From Halomicrobium zhouii (GTDB lineage Archaea; Halobacteriota; Halobacteria; Halobacteriales; Haloarculaceae): a stretch of DNA of 64,000 nucleotides. The stretch spans positions 62,001 to 126,000 of the forward strand of contig NZ_FOZK01000006.1 of assembly GCF_900114435.1 (NCBI RefSeq), written 5' to 3'. Both the position numbers and the translations under genes were made by a program. Shown here in pieces: positions 7,963 to 16,427 of this stretch (within the stretch, counting starts at the first letter, position 1; every line of letters begins with the position of its first letter). The notes under the pieces were generated by a model that was not told the origin of the DNA, made no database searches, and saw only the letters and a list, made by a program, of their open reading frames with translations.

Positions 7963-8694
7963 TCAGAAGCCACCGAAGCGGAGGTAGACCATATCGGCGA
8001 TGAGCAGCAGCTGGAGGAACCCCTGCACCCCGCCGAGCATCGCGTTCTGCTTCCCGATGGCGGCGATGATTGAGTGGTCCGGCGATTCCGAGGTCATCTC
8101 CACGTACATCCGAACCTCGCCGGGGAGCAGGAACCCGAAGCCCTGCACCGAGAGGAGCGTCACGAGGATCAGCGCGACGGAGATGGCCGGCATCGGGAAC
8201 CCGACGCTGCCCGAGAGGATCAGATCGAACGTCAGCCCGACCCACGCCAGACTTCCCACCGTCGCGACGGCGAAGGGGACCTGCCAGCGCCAGTCCCGCC
8301 AGGCGTTCAATCTGTAGGCGATCAGGAGCAGCGCCGGGACGAGGTTGAAGAAAGTAAAGAGCGCCAACCACGGCGCTGCGTCGGGGAAGAGTCCCAGCCG
8401 CTGAGCGAGCGCGATCCCCGCCGCGATGGTGACCAGCGCCAGCATCGGGAGCAGGAACGCCATCTTGGGCGTCAATCGCTGGAACACGGCCGAACTCTGT
8501 TCGTCGTCCAGCCCGCCGACAACTGGCCCCAGCACCGCCCCCATGAAGACGTCGATGCCCGTCCAGAGCAACCCCGCCATCACGTGGACGTAGGTGTGTT
8601 GCTGCACCGTCGCCACGGTCAGCGCGTATCCCAGCGCCGCCAGCGGAACGAGGACGATCGCCCCCGCGAACGCTGGATTCGCTCGCTTTGCCAT
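7963..8694 (-). CDS. Multi-pass membrane protein, CopD/DUF2269-like
   Basis: 243 residues with about seven hydrophobic helices. The second reads HVMAGLLWTGIDVFMGAVLGPVVGGL, reminiscent of CopD/DUF2269 membrane proteins. A His-rich spot (QQHTYVHVM) precedes it and could bind metal or heme, though that is inference. Start at ATG 8694 (MAKRANPAFAG) is chosen: an upstream in-frame start adds 29 basic residues that look non-coding. Residues ~195-220 (GEVRMYVEMTSESPDHSIIAAIGKQNAMLGG) form the largest soluble loop. Function unknown. Confidence 0.75.
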   Translation of the reverse strand: MAKRANPAFAGAIVLVPLAALGYALTVATVQQHTYVHVMAGLLWTGIDVFMGAVLGPVVGGLDDEQSSAVFQRLTPKMAFLLPMLALVTIAAGIALAQRLGLFPDAAPWLALFTFFNLVPALLLIAYRLNAWRDWRWQVPFAVATVGSLAWVGLTFDLILSGSVGFPMPAISVALILVTLLSVQGFGFLLPGEVRMYVEMTSESPDHSIIAAIGKQNAMLGGVQGFLQLLLIADMVYLRFGGF

Positions 8695-8916
8695 TCCCGA
8701 AACTGTCCCGCGCACCGTTCTCGTCGACATCGATGACCGAGAAACTGCCACGAGGGGGCTTAAGACTCCGTTTTGCGGCATCTAGTTTTCGCCGATTGGT
8801 TAGTGGTATACTGGGCGACGGCGCTGTGACTCTCGTACGTCGTGGGCGAAAAAGACGGAACCGAAATTTCCGAGACTGCGAGCCTCGCGGGTCGTTGCCT
8901 CCCCGCTCGGCTTTAA

Positions 8917-8943
8917 GCTGGTACTCGCTCCGCTCGTACCAGC
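8917..8943 (-). terminator. Stop-adjacent hairpin after aconitase
   Basis: Read on the minus strand, the acnA stop codon TAG (8944-8946) is followed at once by arms GCTGGTAC and GTACCAGC around the 11-base tip GAGCGGAGCGA (8925-8935). The 8-bp stem is perfect. The tip is the one shared by several intergenic hairpins in the window. A role in 3'-end formation is inferred from position only; the TTAAAGC after it is not a strong U-tract. Confidence 0.6.
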
Positions 8944-10920
8944 CTAGTCGTCAGCAGGCGTCGCACCACTCCCGCTGTCGTGCTGTTGCTTCGTGTGGGT
9001 CAGCTTGCCACCGTCGGCGAGGAAGCGGCGTTCCCGCTCGGAGGCGTCGAGGATCGCGGTCGCCTCCCAGTCGTCGTTCACGCGGATGGTGAACTCCTCC
9101 TGGCCGGAGGCGATGGCCTCGGCGACGTCGGTGACGATCTCGATGTCGTCGCCCTGCTCGATCTGCTCGTAGGTCTCCTCGTCGATTTCGAGGGGGACGA
9201 TACCGAAGTTGAACAGGTTCGCCTTGTGGATGCGGGCGAAGGACTGGGCGAGGACGGCGTCGATGCCCAGGTACATCGGGCACAGGGCCGCGTGTTCGCG
9301 CGAGGAGCCCTGGCCGTAGTTCTCGCCGGCGACCAGCAGACCGCCGTCGTTGTTCCGGGCGCGCTGGGCGAACGTGTCGTCGACGCGGCTGAGCGTGAAG
9401 TCACTCAGCTTGTCGATGTTCGAGCGGAACTTGAGGATGTCCGCCGTCGCCGGGATGATGTGGTCGGTGGTGATGTTGTCCTCCATCTTGAGGAGGGCCT
9501 CACCGTCGATCTCGCTTCCCAGCGGCTCTTTCAGCGGCACGTCGCCGATGTTGGGGCCCTTGATGAGGTCGTCGTCGACGGCCTCCTCCGGCGGAATGAG
9601 GTCGGACTCGGAGCTGCCGATGTACTCGTCGGGGAGCTCGATGCCCGGGTCCTCGAGGTCGCCGAGTTCCTCCGCGAGGTCGCGGGGGTCGACGATCTCG
9701 CCCTTGATGGCGGCCGCGGTGGCCACCTCCGGCGAGCAGAGGTAGACGTTGTCGTCCTCGATGCCGGAACGGCCCTCGAAGTTGCGGTTGAAGGTCCGCA
9801 GCGAGACCGAATCGGAGGCGGGCACGTGACCGATACCGATACACGCACCGCAGGTCGCCTCGGAGAAGTTGACGCCGGCGGCCATCAGTTCGGCCGTCCA
9901 GCCCTCGCGGGCCAGCATCTCGGAGGCCTGCTTGGAACCGGGCTGGACGATCATGTCCGTCGTCTTGTCCGTGTTGCGCCCTTCGAGCATCTTGGCCGCG
10001 GGCAGCATGTCCTCGTAGGCGCCGTTGGTACAGGAGCCGATGATGACCTGGTCGACGTCGACGCCCTCGACCTCGCGGACGGGGACGACGTTGTCGGGCA
10101 TCGACGGCTGGGCGATGAGCGGTTCGAGGTCGGACAGGTCGACGACGATCTCGTCGGCGTAGTCGGCGTCCTCGTCGGGCTGGACGTCGACGTACTCGTC
10201 CTCGCGGCCGAGTCGCGAGAGGTAGTCTCTCGTCTGATCGTCAGTCGGGAAGATCGAGGAGGTCGCACCGAGTTCCGTCCCCATGTTGGTGATCGTCGTC
10301 CGCTCCGGGACGGTCAGGCTCTCGACGCCCGGGCCGGTGTACTCGAGCACCTTGCCGACGCCGCCCTTGACGGAGAGGCGACGGAGCAGTTCGAGGATGA
10401 CGTCCTTGGCGGTCGCCCACGCGGGCAGCTCGCCCTCGAGTCGGACGTTGACGACCTCGGGCATCTCGACGTAGTAGGCGCCACCGCCCATCGCGACGGC
10501 GATGTCGAGGCCGCCCGCGCCGATGGCGAGTTCGCCCAGGCCACCGGGGGTGGGGGTATGTGAGTCCGAGCCGAGCATCGTCTTGCCGGGGGCGGCGAAG
10601 TTCTCCTTGTGGACGTTGTGGCAGATACCGTTGCCGGGCCGGGAGAAGTGTGCGCCGAACGTGCCGGCGGCCGACCGGAGGAACCGGTGGTCGTCCGTGT
10701 TCTTGAAGTCGAACTGGAACGTCTGGTGGTCACAGTACTGGGCGGCCAGTTCCGTCTGCACTTCGTCCAGGTCGAGCGCCTCGAACTGGAGCCAGACGAG
10801 CGTGCCGGTGGTGTCCTGCGTCAGGACCTGATCGATCTCGATTCCGATCTCCTCACCAGGCGTCAGCTCGCCTTCGACGAGGTGATCGTCAAGAATTTTT
10901 TCCGTGAGCGTCTGTCCCAT
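8944..10920 (-). CDS. acnA: Aconitate hydratase
   Basis: 658 residues. It interconverts citrate and isocitrate in the TCA cycle through a [4Fe-4S] cluster. Cluster ligands are visible: Cys297 in IIGSCTNGAYEDM and Cys357/Cys360 in SEATCGACIGIGH. Other family marks are MLGSDSHTPTPGGLG and, in the C-terminal swivel domain, NYGQGSSREHAALCPMYLG and DNITTDHIIPATADIL. At ~660 residues it is the shorter aconitase form common in archaea. ATG 10920 (MGQTLTEKILDDHL) is preferred over the ATG three codons upstream. The region beyond the start is AT-richer (ATAATTGGAG) and probably holds the promoter. Confidence 0.95.
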   Translation of the reverse strand: MGQTLTEKILDDHLVEGELTPGEEIGIEIDQVLTQDTTGTLVWLQFEALDLDEVQTELAAQYCDHQTFQFDFKNTDDHRFLRSAAGTFGAHFSRPGNGICHNVHKENFAAPGKTMLGSDSHTPTPGGLGELAIGAGGLDIAVAMGGGAYYVEMPEVVNVRLEGELPAWATAKDVILELLRRLSVKGGVGKVLEYTGPGVESLTVPERTTITNMGTELGATSSIFPTDDQTRDYLSRLGREDEYVDVQPDEDADYADEIVVDLSDLEPLIAQPSMPDNVVPVREVEGVDVDQVIIGSCTNGAYEDMLPAAKMLEGRNTDKTTDMIVQPGSKQASEMLAREGWTAELMAAGVNFSEATCGACIGIGHVPASDSVSLRTFNRNFEGRSGIEDDNVYLCSPEVATAAAIKGEIVDPRDLAEELGDLEDPGIELPDEYIGSSESDLIPPEEAVDDDLIKGPNIGDVPLKEPLGSEIDGEALLKMEDNITTDHIIPATADILKFRSNIDKLSDFTLSRVDDTFAQRARNNDGGLLVAGENYGQGSSREHAALCPMYLGIDAVLAQSFARIHKANLFNFGIVPLEIDEETYEQIEQGDDIEIVTDVAEAIASGQEEFTIRVNDDWEATAILDASERERRFLADGGKLTHTKQQHDSGSGATPADD

Positions 10921-11163
10921 AACGTTCATAATTGGAGTACCCGCGGGTATAAATCCCGCGTATTCGCGCGAGTTCTGCCCTGACGTTCGTCTATCCCCGA
11001 TTTCGCCGTCGTCGAAACACGAAGGGGAACCCCCCGACGGCCGACGGGTCGTGCGATCCGGTCACGCCCGGCACTCTGTTCAGTAATGGTGAATTCTGGT
11101 GGGTAGATCGAGTCGCCGGACGAAGTGGACAACGCCTATTGGGGCCCCGCGTTCAGGGGAGGT

Positions 11164-11631
11164 ATGTTCAGGAGCGGCGCGTTCGTCGCCGACGTCCTCG
11201 GCGACCTGCACGACGACCAGCCACAGCCAAACGGCGTCGATCTCACGCTCGGTGCCGTCTACGAACAGGTATCGCCGGGACGCATCGGCCGCGACGGGAA
11301 ACGCGTCGGTGACCGGGCGGAACTGGAACCGAACGAGGACGGCGTCTACACGCTCGACCCGGGCGGTTACGTCGTCGAGTACGGGGAACGCGTCGTCGTT
11401 CCCGACGACCACGTCGGCTTCGTCCTCCCGCGGTCGTCGCTGCTGCGCAACTCCTGTACGCTCGACACCGCCGTCTGGGACGCGGGCTACGAGGGCCGTG
11501 GCGAGGGGCTCCTGGAGGTCCACCACACGATAGAACTGGAACGGGGCGCCCGCATCGCGCAGTTCGTCCTCGCCGACGCCGCCCACGACGGTACGTACGA
11601 CGGTTCCTACCAGGGCGAGAACCTGGACTGA
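11164..11631 (+). CDS. dut: dUTPase / dCTP-deaminase-family nucleotidohydrolase
   Basis: 155 residues of the trimeric dUTPase/Dcd fold. Motifs are NGVDLTLGAVYEQV, the Ser-containing PRSSLLRNSCTLDTAVWDAGYEGRG, and the C-terminal GARIAQFVLADAAHD...YQGEN. dUTPases cleave dUTP to dUMP and diphosphate; the Dcd branch deaminates dCTP. Haloarchaeal members of this length are usually called dUTPase, but I cannot settle the branch from sequence alone. Start ATG 11164 (MFRSGAFVADVLG) is preferred over 11125, because the extra residues are not conserved-looking. The GGAGGT directly before it has no spacing to act as a normal ribosome site. Confidence 0.85.
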   Translation: MFRSGAFVADVLGDLHDDQPQPNGVDLTLGAVYEQVSPGRIGRDGKRVGDRAELEPNEDGVYTLDPGGYVVEYGERVVVPDDHVGFVLPRSSLLRNSCTLDTAVWDAGYEGRGEGLLEVHHTIELERGARIAQFVLADAAHDGTYDGSYQGENLD

Positions 11632-11942
11632 CGACCGCGGCCGACTCCCCACTGCCATCCCCGTGGCACCGACGGCACGGCACCGGGAAGCCTGTCGGCG
11701 AAAGAACTAATGTATGCGAACGAGTACCACGAAGATGCATCACTCTCGGAGGTGATGCCATCCCGGGACAGTTTCCGTCGTGAGCGCGGTCGACTGTCCG
11801 GATTCGTCAGTCTGGTCACCTGCGGGCCGGACGCGCCGTTCGCGACCGGCCCCACTTTCCACGCTCTCTGGCCAGCGACAGCCACGCCACTCCACAGCGC
11901 CCGGGTCGGGTCCGTCGGGGTCAGTCACCGTCCCGGAGGGTC
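11632..11942. other. Intergenic region, no gene supported
   Basis: Frames across 11632-12001 on either strand (for example one from 11710) are not acidic, look unlike haloarchaeal proteins and lack recognisable domains. I see no RNA gene. A palindrome at its right end is listed separately. Confidence 0.4.
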
Positions 11943-11959
11943 GTTTCAGATCCTGAAAC
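11943..11959. promoter_or_regulatory. Perfect palindrome upstream of the HalOD1 gene, candidate operator
   Basis: GTTTCAG (11943-11949), a 3-base spacer ATC, then CTGAAAC (11953-11959). It ends 43 bases before the ATG at 12002. A TATA-like TTATGT lies between them at ~11973, spaced for a leaderless transcript. A perfect 7+7 dyad just upstream of the basal promoter is where an archaeal activator would bind. No regulator is identified. Confidence 0.4.
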
Positions 11960-12001
11960 ACGTCTCTCCCAGTTATGTACTGTAGCCGACTATGAGAGGA
12001 T

Positions 12002-12280
12002 ATGAGTTCGAACGATGGGACCCCGTACATGATCCGCCACGAGTCCGACCTCGGGGACGACGAGTGGATCTCGCCGGAACCCGCGGACGACGTAATCACC
12101 GACGCCGTGGTCGCCACGGGTGCCGTCGACGCCGACGACGTCGACGACCTGTCTACCTACGTCGACGTGTCGGCCCTGGCAGCGGTTCTCGACGGCGAGG
12201 ACGAGCAGATCACCTTCTCCGTCGAGGACCACGAGGTCGTCGTCGCCAGCGACGGATCGATCGACGTGACCGTGGAGTAA
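12002..12280 (+). CDS. HalOD1 output-domain protein
   Basis: 92 residues, almost only the HalOD1 domain found in many haloarchaeal signalling proteins: DDVITDAVVATGAVDADDVDDLSTYVDVSALAAVLDG, then the beta end ITFSVEDHEVVVASDGSIDVTVE. HalOD1 usually sits at the C-terminus of response-regulator or sensor proteins or stands alone, as here. Its partner is unknown. The ATG follows a TATA-like element at leaderless spacing. Confidence 0.8.
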   Translation: MSSNDGTPYMIRHESDLGDDEWISPEPADDVITDAVVATGAVDADDVDDLSTYVDVSALAAVLDGEDEQITFSVEDHEVVVASDGSIDVTVE

Positions 12281-12355
12281 CGCGCTGTCCAGTAGCCTTC
12301 ATTCCGGTCTCACCGGCCCAGTACACCTAACCACTTCGCGGATCCACTCTCTGCT

Positions 12356-12748
12356 ATGACGCGCGTCGCGCTCATCGCCCACGACGAGAAGAAGCCCGAC
12401 ATCATCGACCTCGTCCGGGAGTACGAGGACCTGCTGGCGACGTTCGACCTCGTCGGCACCGGGACGACGGGCAAACGAATCACCGAAGAGACCGACCTCG
12501 ACGTCGAGCGCAAGCAGTCGGGGCCGCTCGGCGGCGACACCCAGATCGGCGCCGAAGTGGCCGACGACGCCCTCGACGGCATCGTCTTCCTGCGCGACCC
12601 CCTGACCGCCCAGCCCCACGAACCGGACATCTCTGCCCTGCTGCGGATCTGTGACGTCCACGACGTCCCGCTGGCGACGACCCGGACCGGCGCGGAGTAC
12701 CTGCTCGACGGCCTCGCGCTCGACGCCGACTTCGACCTGGATCCGTAG
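12356..12748 (+). CDS. mgsA: Methylglyoxal synthase
   Basis: 130 residues. The enzyme converts dihydroxyacetone phosphate to methylglyoxal and phosphate, a bypass of lower glycolysis. Family marks are [17 protein letters not shown], the phosphate loop [73 protein letters not shown]. The Asp residues of GGDxQIG and FLRDPL correspond to the catalytic acids. Length fits the family. Transcribed alone; 75 bases separate it from the HalOD1 gene. Confidence 0.93.
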   Translation: MTRVALIAHDEKKPDIIDLVREYEDLLATFDLVGTGTTGKRITEETDLDVERKQSGPLGGDTQIGAEVADDALDGIVFLRDPLTAQPHEPDISALLRICDVHDVPLATTRTGAEYLLDGLALDADFDLDP

Positions 12749-12769
12749 CCTCTCGCCGTCTTCTCCCAG

Positions 12770-13435
12770 TTAGTCCCCTCGGGCCTCGGCCACGAACTCC
12801 CCGGAGGGCTGCTGGCTGGCGGAGTCGCCGTTCGAACCCATCCCCGTCGTGACGATCTGTCGCATCCCCTGCTGGACGCTCATCTCTATCTCGTGGATCT
12901 GGTCGGCGGGTACCACGAGCAGGCGCCCGCCGGTCGGGTTCGGGCTGTTTGGCAGGAAGACGTTGTACGCCTCCTCGCCGGCGACGGCCTCGACGGCCCG
13001 CGGGCTCTCGGCGGTCACCAGGCCGATGGAGTACACCCCCTCGCGCGGGTACTCCACCAGGACGACGCTCTCGTACCGGCTGTCCCGGTCGACCAGCGAC
13101 GAGGCGACCTGGCGAACGCTGGAGTAGACGGTGTCGACCAGCGGGATGAAGTTCACCACCCGGCCGACGCCACCGAAGACTCGCTGGCCGACCGTCCACT
13201 GCGCCAGCGCGCCGAGGACGGTGATCGTCACGAGGACGAGGACGACGGCGAGGATCTGGGCGAGCAACTGGTCGTTGGCGACGTACGCCGCGAGCCCGGT
13301 CCACTGGACGAGCGGATCGACGATTCCCAGCGTCCATCCCACGACGATGCGCCCGACCAGCAGCGTGACGACGAGCGGCGCGACGAGCAGCAATCCCGCG
13401 ACGAAGCTGTTCTTGAGACGGTTCCCGAGAGGCAT
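12770..13435 (-). CDS. DUF502 membrane protein
   Basis: 221 residues. Two N-terminal transmembrane segments (residues ~11-33 and ~60-82) are followed by a soluble domain with the DUF502 signature: VDTVYSSVRQVASSL, VVLVEYPREGVYSIGLVTAE, YNVFLPNSPNPTGGRLLVVPADQIHEIEMSVQQGMRQIVTTGM. ATG 13435 (MPLGNRLKNSFVAG) is the start; the open frame further upstream overlaps the glutaredoxin gene and is a shadow. Function of the family is unknown. It ends 22 bases from the end of the convergent mgsA. Confidence 0.88.
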   Translation of the reverse strand: MPLGNRLKNSFVAGLLLVAPLVVTLLVGRIVVGWTLGIVDPLVQWTGLAAYVANDQLLAQILAVVLVLVTITVLGALAQWTVGQRVFGGVGRVVNFIPLVDTVYSSVRQVASSLVDRDSRYESVVLVEYPREGVYSIGLVTAESPRAVEAVAGEEAYNVFLPNSPNPTGGRLLVVPADQIHEIEMSVQQGMRQIVTTGMGSNGDSASQQPSGEFVAEARGD

Positions 13436-13527
13436 GCCGGACCCTCGTCTGTGGCGGCGGATAAGTGTGCGGGGCAGCGTCCCGGCAGTCGGGTGAGTGA
13501 GAGAGCGGTCCGCGTCCGTTTCGAAAC

Positions 13528-13869
13528 CTACGCCTCCAGCGTCTCTTCGAGGTCGCCCTGCTCGTCGAGCTGTTCGAGGATGTCGCTCCCGCCGACGAAC
13601 TCGCCGTCGACGAACGTCTGCGGAATGGTCTCCCGGCCGCTGTACTCCGAGAGCGCCTCCCGATAGGCGTCGGTCGCCTCCAGCACGTTCACCGTCGCGA
13701 CGTCTTCGTGGTGTTGCTTGATCAGGCCGAGTGCCTTGCGCGAGTAGCCGCACTGGGGCATCAACTCGGTGCCCTTCATGAACAGCGCGACGTCCTCGTT
13801 CGCGATGGTGTCCTCGACTGTCTCCGCGACTTCCTCGGGCGAGCGCTCCTGCTCGGGTTCGAAGGTCAT
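13528..13869 (-). CDS. Monothiol glutaredoxin (Grx4/GrxD type)
   Basis: 113 residues. The thioredoxin-like fold has the active-site loop MKGTELMPQCGYSRKAL (Cys40, CGYS instead of the usual CGFS), the glutathione-binding TIPQTFVDGEFVGGSDIL and a single active Cys. Monothiol glutaredoxins of this class carry or transfer [2Fe-2S] clusters, often together with BolA proteins; a BolA gene lies 247 bases away on the same strand. Haloarchaea generally use gamma-glutamylcysteine rather than glutathione, so the thiol partner may differ. Confidence 0.9.
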   Translation of the reverse strand: MTFEPEQERSPEEVAETVEDTIANEDVALFMKGTELMPQCGYSRKALGLIKQHHEDVATVNVLEATDAYREALSEYSGRETIPQTFVDGEFVGGSDILEQLDEQGDLEETLEA

Positions 13870-13963
13870 GGCGTCGTGTAGTGCGGGCTGCGGTAAATGG
13901 GTACCGGCGATCGAAAAGGCCTCCTTCAGTAGAGGAGACTGCGAGCGCAGCCGAGAACACCTC

Positions 13964-14070
13964 GAAAGCCCCCTCGCGCTCGTGGGCTGCGAACCCGCTG
14001 CGCGCTTCGCTCCGCTCAGTGCTTACGGGTTCTCACTCCACGACCGCTCGGCCCCTTTCAGCCCCACCCC
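13964..14070. repeat. Single-arm relative of the long inverted-repeat elements (copy C)
   Basis: It starts GAAAGCCCCCTCGCGCTCG and resembles one arm of the elements at 6250-6719 and 46481-46943, sharing GCTGCGCGCTTC, CAGTGCTTACGGG-like and CCCTTTCAG blocks. It folds: GAACCCG (13991-13997) pairs with CGGGTTC (14026-14032), and inside sits the 11-base tip TCGCTCCGCTC (14007-14017). It lies in the glutaredoxin-BolA spacer. No second arm is present. Confidence 0.6.
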
Positions 14071-14116
14071 GTGTGGATAGTTTAGCGAGCAACGACCGAG
14101 TCGTGGGTCTCGGCAG

Positions 14117-14356
14117 TCACGCCTCGTCCGGCGTCCGCGTCGTCAGCTCGATGGCGTGGATGTCCCTGGTGAGGTGCTCGCCCAGCGCGTCGTGGACGAG
14201 CTGGTGCTGGTCGACCAGCGTCTCGCCTGCGAAGGCCGGCGAGACGACGTCGACGGCGAAGTGCTTGTCGTCGTCAGGGTCACGCGGCGTGGTCACGGTG
14301 GCCTCGGCGTCGGGGATCTCCTCCTCGATGAGCGTCTCGATGTCGTCGGCGTCCAT
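14117..14356 (-). CDS. BolA-family protein
   Basis: 79 residues. The small BolA fold is visible: MDADDIETLIEEEIPDAEATVTTPRDPDDDKHFAVDVVSPAFAGETLVDQHQLVHDALGEHL, with the conserved His in VDQHQLVHDAL and a tail IHAIELTTRTP. BolA proteins pair with monothiol glutaredoxins in iron-sulfur trafficking, and the neighbouring gene encodes one. The start at 14356 is chosen over one six residues upstream. Confidence 0.85.
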   Translation of the reverse strand: MDADDIETLIEEEIPDAEATVTTPRDPDDDKHFAVDVVSPAFAGETLVDQHQLVHDALGEHLTRDIHAIELTTRTPDEA

Positions 14357-14419
14357 GTGGGCGGAGTGGGCCACGGCGGCGAAAAGCGTTGGCTTCCCGC
14401 ACGGGGCCGGCCTCGGGGG

Positions 14420-15109
14420 TCACAGCGACAGCGTCGCGTCCCGTTCGACGACGGTGTACCCCTGGGCCGCCAGCGCCGCCGGTCGGTAGCGGTTCCCGAC
14501 GAGCCACGGCGGGAGGTGCCGGAGGTCGAATCGGCGCTCCGACTGCCAGGACACGTCGACGACGGTCTCGTCGCCCCGGTCCTCCATCGACACGGCGTAC
14601 GTGGCCCACGGTTGCCCGGCGGCAGTGACGACCAGTTCGAGTTCGTCGGTCACTTCCCCGCCGTCCCTCTCGTCGGCGTGGTCGGTCAGCCCGCCGTCGG
14701 ACGACGGTGTGTGGACGGTGGTTTCCATCGTCACCGAACGCGTTCCGAACAGGTACGTCAGCTCGTATTCCGCACCGTCCGCCGTCGGGCGAACGGCGTC
14801 AGCGATACCCCACTGGAACGCGAGCAGCGGTGGACAGGGGCTCTCGAAGTCAGCCCGGACGGCTGCGGCATCGGTGTCCGTGACCAGGCGGGCGGTCCCA
14901 TCGCTCCGGAACAGCGGCACCCGCACGGCGACGAGAACGGCAGCCGCGACGAGCAATCCCCGGACTAGTGGGAGCGTGAGCAGGGCGACCGCGGCGACTG
15001 TGCCGACTAGGAGCGCGACGGTCCAGCTGATCGGTCGCTCGATGCGTTCGTATCGCCGTGCGACGCTCGCGGCCTCGGCCGGGACGTCGACGTCACTACC
15101 GGGGACCAT
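14420..15109 (-). CDS. Membrane protein of unknown function
   Basis: 229 residues. A cytoplasmic N-terminus (~25 residues) and two close hydrophobic helices (~residues 28-62, ISWTVALLVGTVAAVALLTL and GLLVAAAVLVAVRVPLF) are followed by a soluble beta-rich domain of ~165 residues ending RYRPAALAAQGYTVVERDATLSL. I do not recognise the family. It lies in a minus-strand run with BolA and DUF763 genes. Confidence 0.7.
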   Translation of the reverse strand: MVPGSDVDVPAEAASVARRYERIERPISWTVALLVGTVAAVALLTLPLVRGLLVAAAVLVAVRVPLFRSDGTARLVTDTDAAAVRADFESPCPPLLAFQWGIADAVRPTADGAEYELTYLFGTRSVTMETTVHTPSSDGGLTDHADERDGGEVTDELELVVTAAGQPWATYAVSMEDRGDETVVDVSWQSERRFDLRHLPPWLVGNRYRPAALAAQGYTVVERDATLSL

Positions 15110-15154
15110 GTTCGACGCTTTTCCGCCGTGAAAGTAATCGTACCGCTTCCGGTC

Positions 15155-16321
15155 CTATCCGCGCTGCAACTCGGCCAGTCGCTCTAGCGAACTCTGTTTC
15201 GTCTCGCGGTCGAGTTCCGAGCCTTCGAGCATCGAGCGCATGAACTCCACGGACTGGTCGTAGCGCTCGCGCTCGACGGGATGGGGCGTCGCGTCCTTGC
15301 CGCCGTGGGCGTAGGCGTACTTCGCCGGGTCCTCCCGGGAGCTCTCGGCGTCGTAGACGAGTTCGCCGATGAGCGCCAGCGCCCGGAGCGATCCGGGACC
15401 GACGCCCTCCAGGTCGACGAGCTCCTCGTAGTCGCTGGGCTGGACCTCGTAGGCGCGCTGGAGCTGGTCGACGGCGTCCATCGAGAGGTCGGCCTTGCTG
15501 AGTTCGTGGTGGCTCGGCATCGTCAGGTCGGGGTCGGCGGCCAGTTTCTCGCGCAGGCCGCCGTCGTCGCCGGTCGCGTCACTGGCTGGTCCCGCCGTTC
15601 CACCGTCGCCCGTGAAATCACCTAACGAGCGCTGGCCCTGGAGTTCGCGCTTGAGATGCGCCGGGTCGTCCTGCACGAGGTCGACGGAGATCTCGCGGAT
15701 CTCGTCGGACGCGTCGGCCGTCAGGTCCAGCGGGTCGGCCCGTTTCTCGTCGGAGCAGATGGCCGCCTGGGGCTCCTCGACGAAGCTGTCGACGTCGTCG
15801 GAGCGCCAGTGGTAACGCCGGGCCATGTCCTCGCCCATCCCCTGCTGGACGACGCACCAGGCGCCCAACTCCGAGACGGCCATCGTGTGGTGGTAGATGT
15901 CGTAGGAATCCTGCACGCAGCCGTTGTCCACGGCGGCGCTCAGCCGGGAGGTCCGCTTCAGCTCCTCGCGCGTGCCCGTCGAGAGGTCGACCGAACTGGC
16001 GTCGATTTCGTCGGGGGTCTTCAGCGAGGTCGCGCCCTTCCCGCCGACGACGGTGACGCCGTGTTCGTGGCCGTCCAGCGCTTCCTTCAGCGCACCCATC
16101 GTCGTGGTCGTGACGCCGGAGGAGTGCCAGTCGAACCCGAGGACGCACCCCAGCGCCTGGAACCAGTAGGGGTCCGAGAGTCGCCGGACGAGTTCGTCCT
16201 GGCCGTACTCATCGACGACGGCCTCTGCGACGACCTCGGCCAGGTCGACCATCCGGTCGAAGAGCCACGACGGGGCCGACCCGCTGTGGAGCGGCAGGTC
16301 GGCGCTGCTGCGGCGAGCCAT
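15155..16321 (-). CDS. DUF763 protein
   Basis: 388 residues. The N-terminus carries the clear DUF763 signature: ADLPLHSGSAPSWLFDRMVDLAEVV, RLSDPYWFQALGCVLGFDWHSSGVTTTTMGALKEAL, VVGGKGATSLKTP, YDIYHHTMAVSELGAWCVVQQGM. A helix-hairpin-helix-like stretch occurs near the end (YEELVDLEGVGPGSLRALALIGELVYD), hinting at nucleic-acid binding. Residues ~230-265 form an acidic Gly-rich linker. Start ATG 16321 (MARRSSADLPLHSG) is chosen over an upstream in-frame start. Function unproven. Confidence 0.9.
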   Translation of the reverse strand: MARRSSADLPLHSGSAPSWLFDRMVDLAEVVAEAVVDEYGQDELVRRLSDPYWFQALGCVLGFDWHSSGVTTTTMGALKEALDGHEHGVTVVGGKGATSLKTPDEIDASSVDLSTGTREELKRTSRLSAAVDNGCVQDSYDIYHHTMAVSELGAWCVVQQGMGEDMARRYHWRSDDVDSFVEEPQAAICSDEKRADPLDLTADASDEIREISVDLVQDDPAHLKRELQGQRSLGDFTGDGGTAGPASDATGDDGGLREKLAADPDLTMPSHHELSKADLSMDAVDQLQRAYEVQPSDYEELVDLEGVGPGSLRALALIGELVYDAESSREDPAKYAYAHGGKDATPHPVERERYDQSVEFMRSMLEGSELDRETKQSSLERLAELQRG

Positions 16322-16427
16322 GTCGGTCCCGGCTACGGCATCGACCGACAAGAGGGACCGCCGCGGAGCGAAAGTGGAGCGCGGGCGGTCTCTGGACCGG
16401 ACCGCGCGGTCGGCCGCTGATCAGCCG

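Noticed and set aside
11080-11658. Minus-strand frame opposite the dUTPase
   Set aside because: It is the shadow of a gene with clear dUTPase motifs on the plus strand.
11710-11985. 91-residue frame in the dUTPase-HalOD1 spacer
   Set aside because: Low acidity, many His, Pro and Ser, no known domain, and it runs across the palindrome and promoter of the HalOD1 gene.
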